64,000 bases of DNA from Diadophis punctatus similis (GCA_023053685.1 JALIGW010000002.1:252229239-252293238); one strand, 5' to 3'; counted from the first letter of the stretch, positions 11,783-23,275 are shown. Program-made: numbers and translations. The notes: a model not told the origin generated them from the letters alone.

Positions 11783-12388
11783 TAGGCAGTCTGTGGGGGT
11801 TTTCCAACATTGATATTATTGGATTCTTAAAGAGGCTAAAATATCTCTGATCTCTTACCTGGTGGGTGTTTGGTTCACGTCACTCTTTCCTCCTTCAAAG
11901 GCCTGCCAGTTTTGGCTATCCACGGAACATATTTCTTCCCACTCACTTTCCAAGGTATTCTTTATTTAGAAATTATCCTCCTTGACTTCTCATGTAATGT
12001 TTCCTTGAGTTCCACATACTCTTATTTTTTCCAGCTCAAAACTTTATTCCTTTTATTCTCTCCCTGGAAGGAAGGAGAAGAGTTTTTAAACTTTCTGGAG
12101 GAAATGGAAAAAAAATGTTGATTGATGGCTTGTTTTGCGTTTTAATGATGCTTCTCATTTCCTGTTGTCCAGCATGCTCTTCTTGCCATCCTCTTTGTCT
12201 GCAAGATTCATATTAATGGGTTAGTTTCATTATTGTTTAAAAAATGGATGCAGGACATGTGAAAGCAGCAACCCCCCCCCCAAAAAAAATATGATTACAA
12301 AAATATCAAAATTGTAGTTTAACCTCTAACATTATGATTCATTTGGCAGATAGAAGACTAGCAAGATTGTAGTTCAAATATTGATTTA
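11783..12388 (-). other. Region upstream of finger exon
   Basis: This block is conserved upstream of every finger exon (29187-29530, 43320-43660, 18641-18910). On the minus strand it has an acceptor-like CCTCAG before CAGATGAGAGA in the other copies, and a donor-like CACCAGGTAAGAG near 11860. In-frame stops lie between, so I cannot decide whether any of it is a coding exon. A C-run is at 12271-12279. Confidence 0.45.
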
Positions 12389-13364
12389 CTGTATTTTTCG
12401 GAGTATAAGACGCACCGAAGTATAAGACGCACCTTAGTTTTGGGGGAGGAAAACAAGGAAAAAAGGCCTCTGCCTCCCAGCAATTTGCCAAACAGCAAAC
12501 AGTACAGATGATATACACTGTTTGCTGTGTATTTCTGTGCATGTGTGCCTGACCCATAGAAATAGCAAAGAATTGGAGAAATGTACATTATGGCAGTATA
12601 TTAATCCCAGAAAGTTTTCTTAAATGTAATCACACTAACTCCTCCCAATTATTTAAATAGATCTACTCCAAACATGACTAAGTCAGGGTTTAATTCAGCT
12701 GTCTTATTTTAATACTAATACTTAATACTAAAACAGGACATTTCAGATTATACTTTTACAGATCTTTAAAATTGATGTGGCTTTCTGGAAGTATTCTCTG
12801 CTATTTAAAAGAAGATACAATAGCACTGGGCCTCTTCAGAGCAAGAATTTATTTTAAAAAGCTTCTTTATTTTGTTAAGTTGTCTAGAACAATAATAAAG
12901 CAGTCTTTAAAAAATAAGTCTTATAATTTGAACACTACAAACATTTAACAAAATAACATATTAACAGAATCTGCCTCTACCTAGGATAGAACTCACAACC
13001 TCCTGACTGTGAGGCAAGAGCTCTACCTCTAGGCTACAGTAGCTGTAGCTTACTTTCTTGCAATTTCAGCAGTGTAACATTGCCAGCAGTTTATCTCCCA
13101 GCATTTTGTCTCATTACAGCCACCATAGTTAGTTTCATTTTACCACGTGGCTTGCAAGCCTCTGTCAGCTGTAGGTCGGGGGGCAGATAATCTCTTAGTG
13201 TGCTAATAAGGCTTCTGTTTGCTGCAAAAAGGTAAATTGTTGGCAGGCAAAGGCCAAAGGGTGGGGGTGGCTGGGTGAGGCTACATTCGGTGTATAAGAC
13301 GCACCCAAATTTTCACCCTCTTTTTTAGGGTAAAAATGTGCGTCTTATACTCCGAAAAATACGG
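12389..13364. mobile_element. MITE (CCGTATTTTTCGGAGTATAA family)
   Basis: The ends CTGTATTTTTCGGAGTATAA and TTATACTCCGAAAAATACGG are inverted repeats, flanked by TA. The same interior in the opposite orientation is found at 40358-41365 and 59586-60558. No transposase frame. Superfamily uncertain; the TA duplication suggests Tc1/mariner. Confidence 0.8.
12980..13060 (-). repeat. tRNA-like SINE head inside a MITE
   Basis: On the minus strand: TAGCCTAGAGGTAGAGCTC (A-box-like), a possible anticodon stem CTCTTGCC..GTCAGGAG, then GTGAGTTCTATCC (degenerate B box). It looks tRNA-like but lacks paired acceptor ends. A SINE head or tRNA pseudogene is more likely than a gene. Confidence 0.45.
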
Positions 13365-13724
13365 TAATTATAAAATTCTCTCTTTGGTTTGGATATGTAT
13401 CACACGTATATGGACACATAGGTCCACAGAAATACAAAGCCATGGATTTACGTATATGGAAAATCTATGGGTGTTTCAGTGTGTAAAGTATCCCAGAAGT
13501 GCGTTATCTAATTTTAGAAAGGAAGGGACATTAAGAGATGAAATGGTGCCCAAATCCTAATGCAAGATTTAAAGCATCCATTTTGCCCACGACACACCTG
13601 ATTTGCCAGGAAAACAACATCTCAATAAAATCACAAGGAATGCAGTGTTACGTGAAGACTGAGGGAGCTAGGCGGTTATGAAATATGACAAATAAAGATT
13701 TTTAAAATCTCCCAAATCTCAGAT
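13365..13724. other. Zinc-finger unit intron, no gene
   Basis: It matches intron sequence of other units (ATGGTGCCCAAATCCTA.., then CCAGGAAAACAACAT.., then AAGTGTTACGTGAAG-like). Intron continues until a CR1 copy begins near 13725. Confidence 0.5.
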
Positions 13725-14440
13725 TCAGAATAGAGCTGGAAGGTTCCTTGTAGGACTTCTAGCCCAACTGCCTACTCAAGCAAGAGACCCTATACCCATA
13801 ATGGCGAACCTATGGCACTCGTGCCACAGGTGGCACGCTGAGCCATATCTGGGGGCACACGAGGCATTGCCCTATGTCAGCTCCAGCGCACATGTACACG
13901 GTGGCTAGCTGATTTTCGGCCTTCTAGAGGATGGTGGGGGGAGGCCGTTTTTGCCCCCCCAGGCTTCAGGAAAGCCTCCGGAGCCTGTGGATGGTGAAAA
14001 ACAGCCCAATGGGCCTACCCAAACTTCCGGTAGGCCCATTGGGCCATTTTTCACCATCCACAGGCTCCAGAGGCTTTCCTGAAGCCTGGGGAGGACGAAA
14101 AACGGCCCAACGGGCCTACCGGAAGTTCGGAGGCTTCAGTGAGGCCTGTGCGCATGCGTAGGGGGAGGGCATTGCATTATGGGTGTGGGCACACGCACAT
14201 GCGCTATTGCACACGCGCGTGTCCTTTTGGCACTTGAGCAAAAAAAGGTTCGCCATCACTGCCCTATACCATTTCAGACAAGTGGCTGTCCAGTCTTTCT
14301 TTAAAAGCCTCCCATGATGGAGGACCAACCATTTCTGAAGGCAAGCTGTTCCTCTGCTTAATTGTCCTTACTGTCAGGAAGTTTCTCCTCAATTCCGGGT
14401 TGCTCCTCTCCTTGATTAGTTTCCCTCCACGGCTTGATTT
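13725..14440 (-). mobile_element. CR1 LINE 3' end, interrupted by a hAT MITE
   Basis: Minus-strand CR1 3' end (frame with LRRNFLTVRTIKQRNSLPSE, MVGPPSWEAFKERL). It is split at 13795/14262 by the hAT MITE. This is the third CR1 3' end in the window hit by the same hAT family. Confidence 0.75.
13796..14261. mobile_element. hAT-type MITE with internal hairpin
   Basis: The ends are CCATAATGGCGAACC and GGTTCGCCATCACTG. An exact 8-bp duplication CCCTATAC lies at 13788-13795 and 14262-14269. Inverted arms near 13970-14100 surround CCAAACTTCCGGTAGG. An NRF1-like TGCGCATGCGTA is at 14149-14160. Confidence 0.9.
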
Positions 14441-14880
14441 TTCTGCAGACAGTTTCAGTTGGGTGCGCTGAATCCACACAGGGTGGCGAACTGCTGCAGC
14501 GCTACCATCAAACAGATCAGATGAGGCATGGGGCAGGGTGGTAATGATGGCGCCGCCGCCGCCACACCGCAGCCACTGCATGCTCCGCCCTGCTGTCCAA
14601 TGTCATCCTCCAAGTGCTGGAGGAGGATGTTGGACGGCAGGGGCTATGGCACGGCGCCACCCCTGCCCCACCCCATTCCGTTCGGTGGTACGCTGCAGCA
14701 ATTTGCCGCCCTGAGTGGATTCAGCGCACCCTACTGCAGGAAAGATGGAAAGTACCCGACAGGAGCCAACAGTCTCCTTCCTTGCAGGTAAGGCAGGACA
14801 AGGCCGGCCGGCACTTCGCAGGACAGCCTGCCTGTGTGCCCCCCTCTGTGCTCCACCCGTCCACAATCCAATGACATCCC
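14440..14880. repeat. GC-rich inverted-repeat fragment
   Basis: GGGTGCGCTGAATCCACACA near 14460 and TGGATTCAGCGCACCC near 14720 are inverse complements, with GC-rich sequence and a second inner palindrome (CATCCTCCAAGTGCTGGAGG) between. Parts recur inside the MITE at 20452-21500. Probably an internal piece of that family; the ends are not recognisable. Confidence 0.5.
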
Positions 14881-15714
14881 AATTCAAGTAGTCCTCACTT
14901 AGTGACCACAACTGGGACTGGCATCTGTGTCTCTAAGACGCCTGATCATTAAACATGATGTCACATCAGTGCCAACCTACATCTTTTCCTCTGCCGTTGT
15001 TAATCTAATCACTGTGAGTTGTTAAAGGCAATTTCACATGACTGGGACTGGCGACATCTTGCCAGCATCCCCTGGTCAGAAGATAGCTGGGAAGGTCACA
15101 AACAGGATCATAAATGTGCACCTGTGGTACAATCACTAGTAAAAAGGCTTTATTTAAATCACCTCGATTTAAATAATAATTTTTAAAGAGTAACTGTCAT
15201 CTGTCCTGCAGCAGCGCCTCCTTTGACGCGCTGTTGACTCACCAACAGTCCCATTCACTTTAATGGGATGGCTGGTGATAGGGCAGTGACACAAGGTGAG
15301 AGAAATGGTGGGCAGCAGGTGAGTGGATGCCAGCTTACAGACGCTGCCATGATGGATCTGAAATGACAGGTGCTCTTTAAATGTAAGGACTCATTCTTGC
15401 TGGTAGTTAGAATCTTTAATATTATTATTTGCAAACAAAATGAAGGTTTCCTATTTAGCTTGCAGAGCTTGGATTCACTGAATGAGTTTACCAAAAGTGT
15501 AAATATTGCAGAATATACCACCTCATGCTACATAATTAAGCTCCATTTCATGCTGAATAAACTAATGTATCTTAAATAAAAAACGATCTTTAGATTTTTA
15601 CTCCAGAAGCATTTTATTAAAATACATTTGATAATAAAAATAAAAATCCGATTTAAAATTTAAAAATTCTATTTTTTTTATTTTCTTTTAAAAAATCGAT
15701 TTTTATCTACCCTG
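14881..15714. other. Unclassified AT-rich sequence
   Basis: Begins with a decayed end of the CAGGTAGTCCTC repeat (AAGTAGTCCTCACTTAGTGA). The rest, including a run around TTTAAAAAATCGATTTTTAT, has no recognised gene or element ends. The translated frames are short and anonymous. Confidence 0.4.
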
Positions 15715-15980
15715 TCTCCTCCACATCCATCCTAGCAACACTCGCTGGTTTTAACTCATTCACTCCTATTGGATGTCAGATCTCAGCCACCACCAATGAG
15801 AGTTTTCCAGGCCTGGTGTGGTGTTAGAGATCCATCTAGTGACAAAAGACTGAAAATACACTCATTCCATCCCTATCTGATGCTTTTAAGATTTTTTTTA
15901 ATGAAGTGCGTTTTCCACTCTTAGCAATCACATCCGTAACTTTTCTCCACAGGAGGATCTAGCCTCAGTCTGTCCTTTGT
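15715..15980 (-). promoter_or_regulatory. Zinc-finger unit promoter remnant
   Basis: GTCTCCTCCACATCC.. through AGATCCATCTAGTGAC matches the upstream side of other first exons (32265-32520, 50110-50350). The first exon itself is missing, as CR1, hAT and other repeats occupy 13725-15714. A degenerate CTCF-like motif is at 15827-15843. The gene at 10541-11782 therefore probably lacks its ancestral promoter exon. Confidence 0.5.
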
Positions 15981-16227
15981 GGTCTCGCAGGGACACCCTC
16001 GTTGTCACTGCAACTGAGCCCCGAGCTTCTTTTGAAAGAACTAAACCAGGTAATGGGAGGAGCTTTATTACAATGGTTCTACTTCTGCCTCCATGGCCGG
16101 TTCCAGTGTGGGTACAAGAGGCCAAGTCTTGGCCCTGAAATTTGGGATGCCCTCCGGCTCAAGCCTGTTCCTGTTGCTTTGTCACATCTACATGGAACCG
16201 CCGGGGAGGCCATCCGCCTTATACCGA

Positions 16228-16855
16228 ATTATGTACAGGCAATCTGGCACTTATAACATTTCATTTAGCGAACATGTGATGGCTAAATATTGGGGATGAA
16301 ATTGGGATATTCAAAGAAATGAGTGGTATAATGAAATTTGGAATATGGCAACAAATGATAAATTAACAACAGATAATTTAAATAAACAATTATAATGAAA
16401 TATGGGGGGTGGAAGGCAAAGGGAATGAACCTACTCAAGAATATATGTTGTTTTGGAGTGGATAAGGGCACAATTGAAATATATTGTATATCTTTTAGTT
16501 GTTATAGAAAAAATATAAGAAAAAAATGGTCTCCAGGGTGTGTGTGCACTGTAATATTTGTATTTTTCCCTTCTTTTAATCCCTCTCCCCTTTTTTTGTA
16601 TTTAGAATTACAGTAGAACCTCTGGTCACGACCATAATTTGCTCCATAACTTTGGTCGCAACCCGATTTAGTCGTGACCCGAACCTAACCAAAATTAATG
16701 CAGCGGCCACACGTGGGTCGCTGTTGTTTATAAACAAACAACAGGAAATTTGGCGCTTACAAAAAACCCCGATTTGGTCGTGGTCAGAAGCATTCGGGAC
16801 CAGAGGTTCTACTGTATATGAATTATGTTTGTATTATTTGTATGCAAAATAAAAA
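16228..16855 (+). mobile_element. L1 LINE 3' end
   Basis: Decayed ORF2 C-terminal sequence on the plus strand, a 3' UTR with GGGTGTGTGTGCACTG, and an end at TATGCAAAATAAAAAAG. A small TA-flanked MITE sits inside at 16611-16814. It is flanked by direct repeats of about 110 bases, far longer than a normal L1 target duplication. Confidence 0.6.
16611..16814. mobile_element. Small Tigger-like MITE
   Basis: The ends CAGTAGAACCTCTGGTC and GACCAGAGGTTCTACTG are 17-base inverted repeats, flanked by TA. The CAGTAGAACCTC start resembles pogo/Tigger elements as I recall them. 204 bases, no coding capacity. Confidence 0.75.
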
Positions 16856-17005
16856 AGTCTTGGCCCAAAAATTTGGGATGCATTTGGGCTTAAGCCTGTT
16901 CCTGTTGCTTTTTAACATCTACATGGAACGGCCGTGGAGGCCATCCAGCCTATGATATCGAATTAAGCAAAACAATCTTTGTCTGCAATCTGGGTATTTG
17001 AATGG

Positions 17006-18640
17006 TTACTCCCCTATGTGTAACCTTACATGATTTATAAGGCTAGTTCTAGTACTGAAATCTTTCCCACAATCCGGACATTCATACGGTTTCTCTCCTG
17101 TGTGAGTCCTCCAGTGTATCACCAAATGGGAATTCTGATTGAAACTTTTCCCACATTCAAGACACTCGTATGGTTTTTCTCCTGTGTGAGTCCTCTGATG
17201 TTCCACTAGGTGGGAATTCTGACTGAAACATTTCCTACAATCTGGACACTCATATGGTTTCTCTCCTGTATGAGTCCTCTGGTGAATCACCAGGTTGGAA
17301 TTATCCTGGAAACTTTTCCCACAATCCAAACACTCATATGGTTTATCTCCTGTGTGAGTCTTCCGATGTCTCACCATGTGGGAATTCTGACTGAAACTTT
17401 TCCTACAATCTGGACACTCATATGGTTTCTCTCCCGTATGAGTCCTCTGGTGAATCACCAGGTTGAAATTATCCTGGAAACTTTTCCCACAATCCGAACA
17501 CTTATACGGTTTTTCTACTGTGTGAGTCATCCGATGTCTCATCAGGTGGGTATTCTGACTGAAACTTTTCCCACAATCTGGACACTCATATGGTCTCTCT
17601 CCCATATGAGTCCTCTGGTGAATCTCCAGGTTGGAATTATCCTGGAAACTTTTCCCACAGTATGAACATTTGTATGGTTTTTCTACTGTGTGAGTCATCC
17701 GATGTCTCACCAGATGGGATTTCTGACTGAAACCTTTCCCACAATCTGGACACTCATATGGTTTCTCTCCCGTATGAGTCCTCTGGTGGATCACAAGGTT
17801 GGAATTCTGACTGAAACTTTTCCCACATTCTGGACACTCATATGGTTTCTCTCCTGTATGAGTCCTCTGGTGAATCACCAGGTTGAAATTATCCTGGAAA
17901 CTTTTCCCACAATACGAACACTCATATGGTTTTTCAACTGTGTGAGTCCCCCGATGTCTCACCAGGTGAGAAATCTGACTGAAACTTTTCCCACATTCGG
18001 GACACTCATATGGTTTCTCTCCCGTATGAGTCCTCTGGTGAATCACCAGGTTGGAATTGAGACTGAAACTTTTCTCACAATCCGGACACTTGTATGGTTT
18101 CTCTCCTGTGTGAGTCCTCTGATGTACCACCAGGCTCGAATTCTGAGAGAAACATTTCCCACAATCACAACACTTATATGGTTTTTGTCCTGAGTGAATC
18201 CTCTGATGATCCACCAGGTGGGAATTTTGAGTGAAACTTTTCCCACAATCTGAACATTCGTATGATTTTTCTCCTGTGTGAGTCCTTTTGTGTATCACCA
18301 GGTCAGAATTCCTAGTGAAACTTTTTGCACAAGATGGACATTCAAAGAGTTTGCCCCCAGTTTGAGTCTTCTTGTGTCTCACCAGATTGGTCTGCATGCT
18401 AAATCTTTTGCCACATTGGGAGCACTGGTAGAGCTTCTCTTCGGTATGGGTACTTCCATGAATCATGAGGAAGGTTTTTTGAGTAAAGCTTTCACCGCAC
18501 TCCAAATATTTGTATGGGTTTTCACTGGGTGGATACTCTCGTCCATAATCAGCTGTGATCTTCAATCCGTGTTTTTCCCACAATAGGCAATCTGTGGGGG
18601 TTTCCACACACTGATATTCTTGGACCCTTGAGGAGGCCAA
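17006..18640 (-). CDS. C2H2 zinc-finger protein, 18 fingers
   Basis: 544 residues: a 42-residue leader and 18 C2H2 units of 28 residues. Fingers 1 and 2 are damaged (Tyr for the first Cys in [10 protein letters not shown]; Gln for the last His in HKKTQ). Fingers 3-18 have intact zinc ligands. Several helices repeat ([17 protein letters not shown]), which points to finger duplication. The ORF ends at LHIGE, the truncated form shared by most paralogues. The upstream Met lies in a conserved stretch ([17 protein letters not shown]), so the start could also be the later conserved position. The matching first exon is at 22548-22680, giving an intron of about 3.9 kb loaded with MITEs. Predicted nuclear DNA binder; no repressor domain seen. 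Confidence 0.82.
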   Translation of the reverse strand: MASSRVQEYQCVETPTDCLLWEKHGLKITADYGREYPPSENPYKYLECGESFTQKTFLMIHGSTHTEEKLYQCSQCGKRFSMQTNLVRHKKTQTGGKLFECPSCAKSFTRNSDLVIHKRTHTGEKSYECSDCGKSFTQNSHLVDHQRIHSGQKPYKCCDCGKCFSQNSSLVVHQRTHTGEKPYKCPDCEKSFSLNSNLVIHQRTHTGEKPYECPECGKSFSQISHLVRHRGTHTVEKPYECSYCGKSFQDNFNLVIHQRTHTGEKPYECPECGKSFSQNSNLVIHQRTHTGEKPYECPDCGKGFSQKSHLVRHRMTHTVEKPYKCSYCGKSFQDNSNLEIHQRTHMGERPYECPDCGKSFSQNTHLMRHRMTHTVEKPYKCSDCGKSFQDNFNLVIHQRTHTGEKPYECPDCRKSFSQNSHMVRHRKTHTGDKPYECLDCGKSFQDNSNLVIHQRTHTGEKPYECPDCRKCFSQNSHLVEHQRTHTGEKPYECLECGKSFNQNSHLVIHWRTHTGEKPYECPDCGKDFSTRTSLINHVRLHIGE

Positions 18641-19221
18641 AAATATTTCTGATCTATTACTTGGAGATTTTTAATTCAAGCCAGTCTTTCCTTCGTGAAA
18701 GACTTACATTAGTATCTGTCCATTTTGGTTGTCCAAGGAACCTTTTCCTTTCCACTGACTTCCAGGTATTTGCACTGTTTCTTTATTTTGATATTATCCC
18801 CCTTGACGTCTTAAGTAATGTTTGCTTCAGTTCCACACACTCTATTTTTTCCAGCTCAAAACTTTGTTCTTGTTATTCTCTCCCTTGTCTCTCATCTGCT
18901 GAGGAAGGAGAAGAGTTTTAAAACTTTCTGGAGTATCCTCCACTCAGAAGCTCCATTTCGACCTGCAACGTGCCAGGAACAACAGGTGGAGGACCGAATG
19001 GAGCTCCGGAGGGACTGATTCACCCCTCACAAGCTGCATTTTGGCTGGCAACGTGCAGGACAAATGTTGCAGTGTCTTTGCAGTTGTTCGTAAGGGCAAA
19101 CATCTGCTGTGGTGCTGCAAGATTCATGGTTTCGGGACTTGTTCGTAAACACTAGGGGGCACTTATTACATAGCTTTGAACATTTGCTAGGGGAACACTT
19201 GTAACCTGGGGACTACCAGTA
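18641..19221 (-). other. Region upstream of finger exon
   Basis: Shares the conserved block of other units: TTCCTCAG then CAGATGAGAGACAAGG on the minus strand near 18905, followed by in-frame stops. The rest resembles 47000-47460 and 63440-63920. No frame is clearly coding. Confidence 0.45.
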
Positions 19222-20393
19222 CAGGTAGTCGTCCACGTACAACAGTTCTTTCAGTGACTGTTTGAAGTTATAACAGCACTGAAAAACTTATAACCATTTT
19301 TTTCCACACCTACGAGTCTTGCAGCATCCCGTGGTCATGTGATGCAAATTCAATCGCTTGGCAATTAACTCATTTACCATATTTTTCAGAGTATAAGACA
19401 TGCTTTTTTCTCCCCTAAAAGTGGGTGAAAATTGTGGTGCGTCTTATACAGCAAATGTTGCCAAAGCCCCGCCCACCTGCCGGCCCCCACGCTTTGGCCA
19501 TTTTCAGCCTCCGCGTGTCGCATTTTTGGCCTCCGCTTGTCACGTTTTCGGCCTCTGCATGCTCCGTTTTAGACCCATTCCAGGCTGTGGGGATCGCCAC
19601 AGCACATCGCCGCTGATCACTGCTTCCGCGTGTCACGTTTTCAGCCTCCACATGTCACGTTTTCGGCCTCTGCATGCCCCATTTTTGGCTCCCCGCTGCC
19701 AGGAACCGGCCGAAAACATGACACACAGAGACCAAAAACAGGGCATGCGGAGACCAAAAACGCGACACGCGGAAGAGGCGATGTGCTGAGGCAATCCCCC
19801 CAGCCTGAAATAGGTCTAAAATGGAGCGTGCGGAGGGTGAAACGCGATGCGCGGAGGCCAAATGTGTGACATGTGGAGGCAGTGATGGGCTGCAGTGATT
19901 CCCCGCAGCCTGGAACAGCTAATTGGGGGTATTCTGTGAGGCTGATCCACCCTCCAATCAGCTGCTTGTGCTGAATCAGGCTGAAATAATGTGCTGAAGC
20001 TGACCAGGCTGTTTGCTGTTTGCTGGAAGGACGCTAGCCAGATGAATACCGATGGATGCTGGTAGGCAGAGGCAGAATTTTTTTCCTCCTGTTTTCCTCC
20101 CCAAAAACTAATGTGCATCTTATACTTTGGAGTGTCTTATACTCTGAAAAATACGGTATATTATACCTCAGTGCCCTGGGGTAAAATGACCCCCTTTCGC
20201 AACCTTTTGACAAGCAAAGTCAATGGGGAAGCCAGATTCATTTCAACAGTTTGATTGATTTAACTACTGCAGTGATTTATTTAACAAGTACGCCAGGAAA
20301 GGCTGTATAATGGGGCAAACTGACTTAATATATGTTTCACTTAGCAATAGAAATTTTGGGCTTGATTGTGATCATAAATTGAGGATTACCTGG
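19222..20393. repeat. CAGGTAGTCCTC repeat carrying a MITE
   Basis: The ends CAGGTAGTCGTCC and GAGGATTACCTG are inverted repeats. The interior has GTCATGTGAT and GCAAAGTCAATGGGGAAGCC. The MITE at 19377-20156 is inserted in it. A copy without that MITE is at 47464-47876. No coding frame; superfamily unresolved and no target duplication identified. Confidence 0.65.
19377..20156. mobile_element. MITE (CCGTATTTTTCGGAGTATAA family)
   Basis: The ends CCATATTTTTCAGAGTATAA and TTATACTCTGAAAAATACGG are flanked by TA. The paralogous repeat at 47464-47876 is uninterrupted at the same place (CTCATATTTATATTATACC near 47638), which gives an empty site and confirms a TA target. The interior differs from the copies at 12389 and 40358. 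Confidence 0.85.
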
Positions 20394-20451
20394 AATGAAA
20401 TACAGAACAAAACCTTGAAGTGCCCACCCATGTTGCTTCCCAAGACATCTA

Positions 20452-21500
20452 CCGTGTTTCCCCGAAAACGAGATCAAACCAGAAAATAAGCCTTAGCATA
20501 GTTTGTGCCTAATATAAGCCGTACCCCCAAAATAAGTAACAGATAAGATCTTCAGCCCTGAAGTTGGGTATGGGCATAGTCAACACAGGAAGCGGCGAGT
20601 GCGTGGGCTTAATTTAAGGCCTTTAATTTACAAATAAGAAACTTTGTTACTAATACTACTTCTTCTCCTGGAGTGGAGCACAGAGCGGGACACACAGGCA
20701 GGCTGCCCTGTGGAGCCCCGGCTGGCCTTGCACAGCCTTCCTCACCAGGAAGGAAAACGCTGCCTCCCGCAGGACCCTTCCCATCCTTCCGGCAGCTGCA
20801 GCCTCCCTTGGGCCCTGAAAAGCCACCCATCTCCATGCGGGCCCCATCCAGATGGGTAGCCATGGATACTGTTCGGGTGGCGGCTGGGCCTGCAGAGCCC
20901 TGATGCTGGTGACAGCCAGAACAGCCCCTTCCTTATGCTTCTAATCCCGTTCCATCACCGGTGGCCATGGCCAGGACACGCTTGTTCGATCTACTCCTGC
21001 AGTGGGAAAGAGGCAAGAAACTCAGTCGAGGCTCCAAGGCTCAATTCACCGCCCTGAGTGGATTCAGCACACCCTCTTGAAAGAGTCTGCAGAAAAATAA
21101 ATCCCGTCTCATTGAGTTGGTGTTTTGGCACAGCAATGGACAGAGCCTTGAGTAGTTTCTTGCCTCTTTCCCGCTGCATGCAGTAAAGCGAACAATCATG
21201 GACGGGCAAAGCTAGAGGAGCACTGGAGGACAATGTTGGATGGTAGGGGCAGAGCTCACAGTTTTCTTTTTCCTGGATGGACCTTTTCCCACACTCCGCC
21301 CACTTTTTCTTTTTCACACAGGAGGCAGCGAGCGTGCGGGAGTCATAGTGTGGTGCCAACCCTGCCCCACCGTCTGCTTCACATCGTGGTGGCGGCACCA
21401 GTCCGCACTACGCAGCTGCTTGTGTGAAAAAAATAAACCCTAATGGGTCTTTTGTAGCAAAAATGAATAAAGACCCAGTCTTATTTTCCGGGAAACACAG
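20452..21500. mobile_element. MITE (CCGTGTTTCCCCGAAAATAAG family)
   Basis: The ends are CCGTGTTTCCCCGAAAACGAG and CTTATTTTCCGGGAAACACAG, flanked by TA. The paralogous flank at 34180-34230 (ACATCTTGATAGGTG) is uninterrupted. The interior is GC-rich with inverted pieces also seen at 14440-14880. No transposase frame. Confidence 0.82.
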
Positions 21501-22547
21501 TAGATAGGAGATATTATTTTTCCATCTGCATTTTTGCAGGGCCTAAATCTCACTAGAGGGCAGAATTCCTGTGAGCAGCCTTCCCAATTTCCAGAGGAGT
21601 TAAGATTCCAGTATTGAACATTCCAGGCAGCTTCCAAAAAAACATTTGGAGGGCGCTAATTTGTAAAAAGATGATCTAAAGTGTCCTGTGCTTTAATTGT
21701 TGCCTCTCAATTACCCTCAAAACCTCTCTACATCCATATTATGACTGATTTCCTTGGCCCAAGGATTTAGGACTTGGAAGCACCAGCAGGCCAGCGGCTC
21801 CAAGAGATCTAGCCTCACTCCTGCTCACCAGGGCCATGTGTAAGATTTTAAATCTGCTAAATGCCATGTTTCTGTATTTTGCTTAGCACAGAAATCTCCA
21901 TTAAGTCAAAGTGAGTGAGACAGCAAGGTCTAGAGAAAGGGAGCTTGAAAAGCAACAGCCTGTATTTGGTAAACTTAAACTAAGAAACTTTTCAAAGAAA
22001 TGTTTGAGAGCCTTGTAAAAAGAATGATAGTAAATCACAAATATATGCATGTCTATTCACACAGAAATACACAACTAAGAATTTGTTCATGTAAACAACT
22101 ATGTGTACTTCGATGTGCAAAATGCCCCAGAAGTGCATTCATTCAAATTTTTTTATCCAGTTTTAGAAAGGTTGGGGGCATTAATAGAAAAAATGGTGCC
22201 CAAATCCTATGCCAGATTGAAAGCATCCGTTTTGCTCTTGAAACTCCTGGCTTGCCAGGATAACAACATGTTAATAACATCACAAGGAATGAAGTGTTAT
22301 GTGAAGGGCGAGGGAGATGGGGGGTTAAAAAATATGATTTTTTAAAATCTCCCAAAACTCCCAGAAAATCACAGGCAGGCTGTTCCAAATCACAGAGTAT
22401 AAGGGTAACAACATTTGGGGAGAGAAAGAATACGTAGCAGAAGCCAACACGTTTCAGCCTCGTTGCTTCCTCTGCTTCATACACCGTGGAGGAACCCAAA
22501 CGGCCCGACTTGTTCCCGGCTTCTCCTCAGACTTTCCCTCCACTCAC
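21501..22547 (-). other. Intron of the 18-finger gene
   Basis: Unit sequence shared with 48520-49110 (CTGCATTTTTGCAGG.., CTGATCTAAAG.., GAGTGAGACAGCAAGG). No exon is recognised between the first exon and the finger exon. A KRAB-type exon was looked for in all frames and not seen. Confidence 0.45.
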
Positions 22548-22690
22548 CTCCCAGGAACCGCATCGACCCTCCAAACTGCAGAACAAGCTCCGCCGACGCC
22601 ATCCTCTTCCCGTGGGTGACCCGGAAGAGGAAGTTACTCTGCCCTTCGCATCTCCTCTGCATCCGCTCTAGCAATCTACTGCTCTATCGT
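22548..22690 (-). other. Candidate first exon of the 18-finger gene
   Basis: Minus-strand GC-rich exon ending at CTGGGAG next to the donor GTGAGTG (complement of 22541-22547). Contains CTTCCTCTTCCGGGTCACCC, whose TTCCGG is an ETS-like core. No conserved frame. Start not defined. Confidence 0.55.
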
Positions 22691-22773
22691 TTCAACCCTT
22701 TCAATTTCAGCCTCTCCCCCCCCCCCTTCCCTGGAATAACTCAGCCGCCACTGTACCGAGTGTTGTTTCTCTG

Positions 22774-22788
22774 TAGCCCGCCATCTAG
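22774..22788 (-). promoter_or_regulatory. CTCF-like motif, truncated by an insertion
   Basis: TAGCCCGCCATCTAG. The 3' part present in other copies (GACATAAG) is missing because a retroelement tail with an AGTC microsatellite begins at 22790. Confidence 0.35.
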
Positions 22789-22789
22789 A

Positions 22790-23275
22790 TTTATTTATTT
22801 AGTCAGTCAGTCAGTCAGTCAGTCAGTCAGTCAGTCAAGTACATGTTGGTAATATACATAGATATAACATTGTTTATATACGTAAGATGGGTACTGATAA
22901 GAGAGAACATTAGGATAGGGATGGTAGCAGGGGCGGGTTGCTCACTTACCTTGCTGCTGGAGCCATGCACGCGCATCTCCATGCTTCGGGGACGGGGGCA
23001 CTCGCTACGTTTGCGCACCCCTCACCCGATTTTGCTTCTGCGCATGAGCGGAGGCAAAATCTTGCTGAAATCTCACGCACGCACGCATCCCCTTGCAAGA
23101 TTTTGCTTCCGCGCATGCGCAGAAGCAAAATCGCCCAAAAATCACGGGAGGAAAATGGCGACGCGCCAGGTGGACCGGCAGAGATGGCTCCGGAGCGGTT
23201 GCGAAATCCACCGCTCCCTACCTGAGCTGCGTACTTGGCAGCTCCGGCAGGAACCCACCTCTGGACGGTAGGCAC
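22790..23275 (-). mobile_element. Retroelement 3' end split by a hAT MITE
   Basis: Starts (plus strand) with TTTATTTATTTAG, then (AGTC)n at 22797-22836, ACATGTTGG and finally AGGATAGGGATGGTAG. After the MITE come ACGGTAGGCACGCTGG. The same unit is at 44252-44382 and 32632-33725. The T-rich left end is the complement of an AAATA tail. LINE or SINE family not identified. Confidence 0.55.
22928..23263. mobile_element. hAT-type MITE (CAGGGGCGGGTT family)
   Basis: The ends are CAGGGGCGGGTTGCTC and CAGGAACCCACCTCTG. Flanks GATGGTAG (22920-22927) and GACGGTAG (23264-23271) differ at one base. Contains a perfect NRF1-type CGCGCATGCGCA at 23110-23121. Confidence 0.85.

Larger units (their letters stand above)
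16010..16970 (+). mobile_element. LINE RT fragment in two overlapping pieces
   Basis: 16010-16227 and 16856-16970 each carry decayed L2-type RT sequence: GGALLQWF.., then GMPSGSSLF.., then HIYMEPPGRPS. A stretch of about 110 bases (from AAGTCTTGGCCC to ATCGAATTA) appears in both, about 10% diverged, one on each side of an L1 3' end. Confidence 0.6.

Noticed and set aside
11850..11870. A 23-base intron (GTAAGAG..TTTTAG) just upstream of a finger exon
   Set aside because: Far too short for a vertebrate spliceosomal intron, and the AG is not conserved in the sister copies.
12980..13060. A functional tRNA gene
   Set aside because: The B box is degenerate and acceptor stems do not pair; it lies in a MITE. 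A SINE head or pseudogene is more likely.
16117..16970. Calling the 110-bp repeats a target-site duplication
   Set aside because: Too long for L1 and diverged by about 10%; reported as an odd structure.
22797..22836. CRISPR-like or iteron repeat
   Set aside because: Simple (AGTC)n microsatellite in a eukaryotic retroelement tail.
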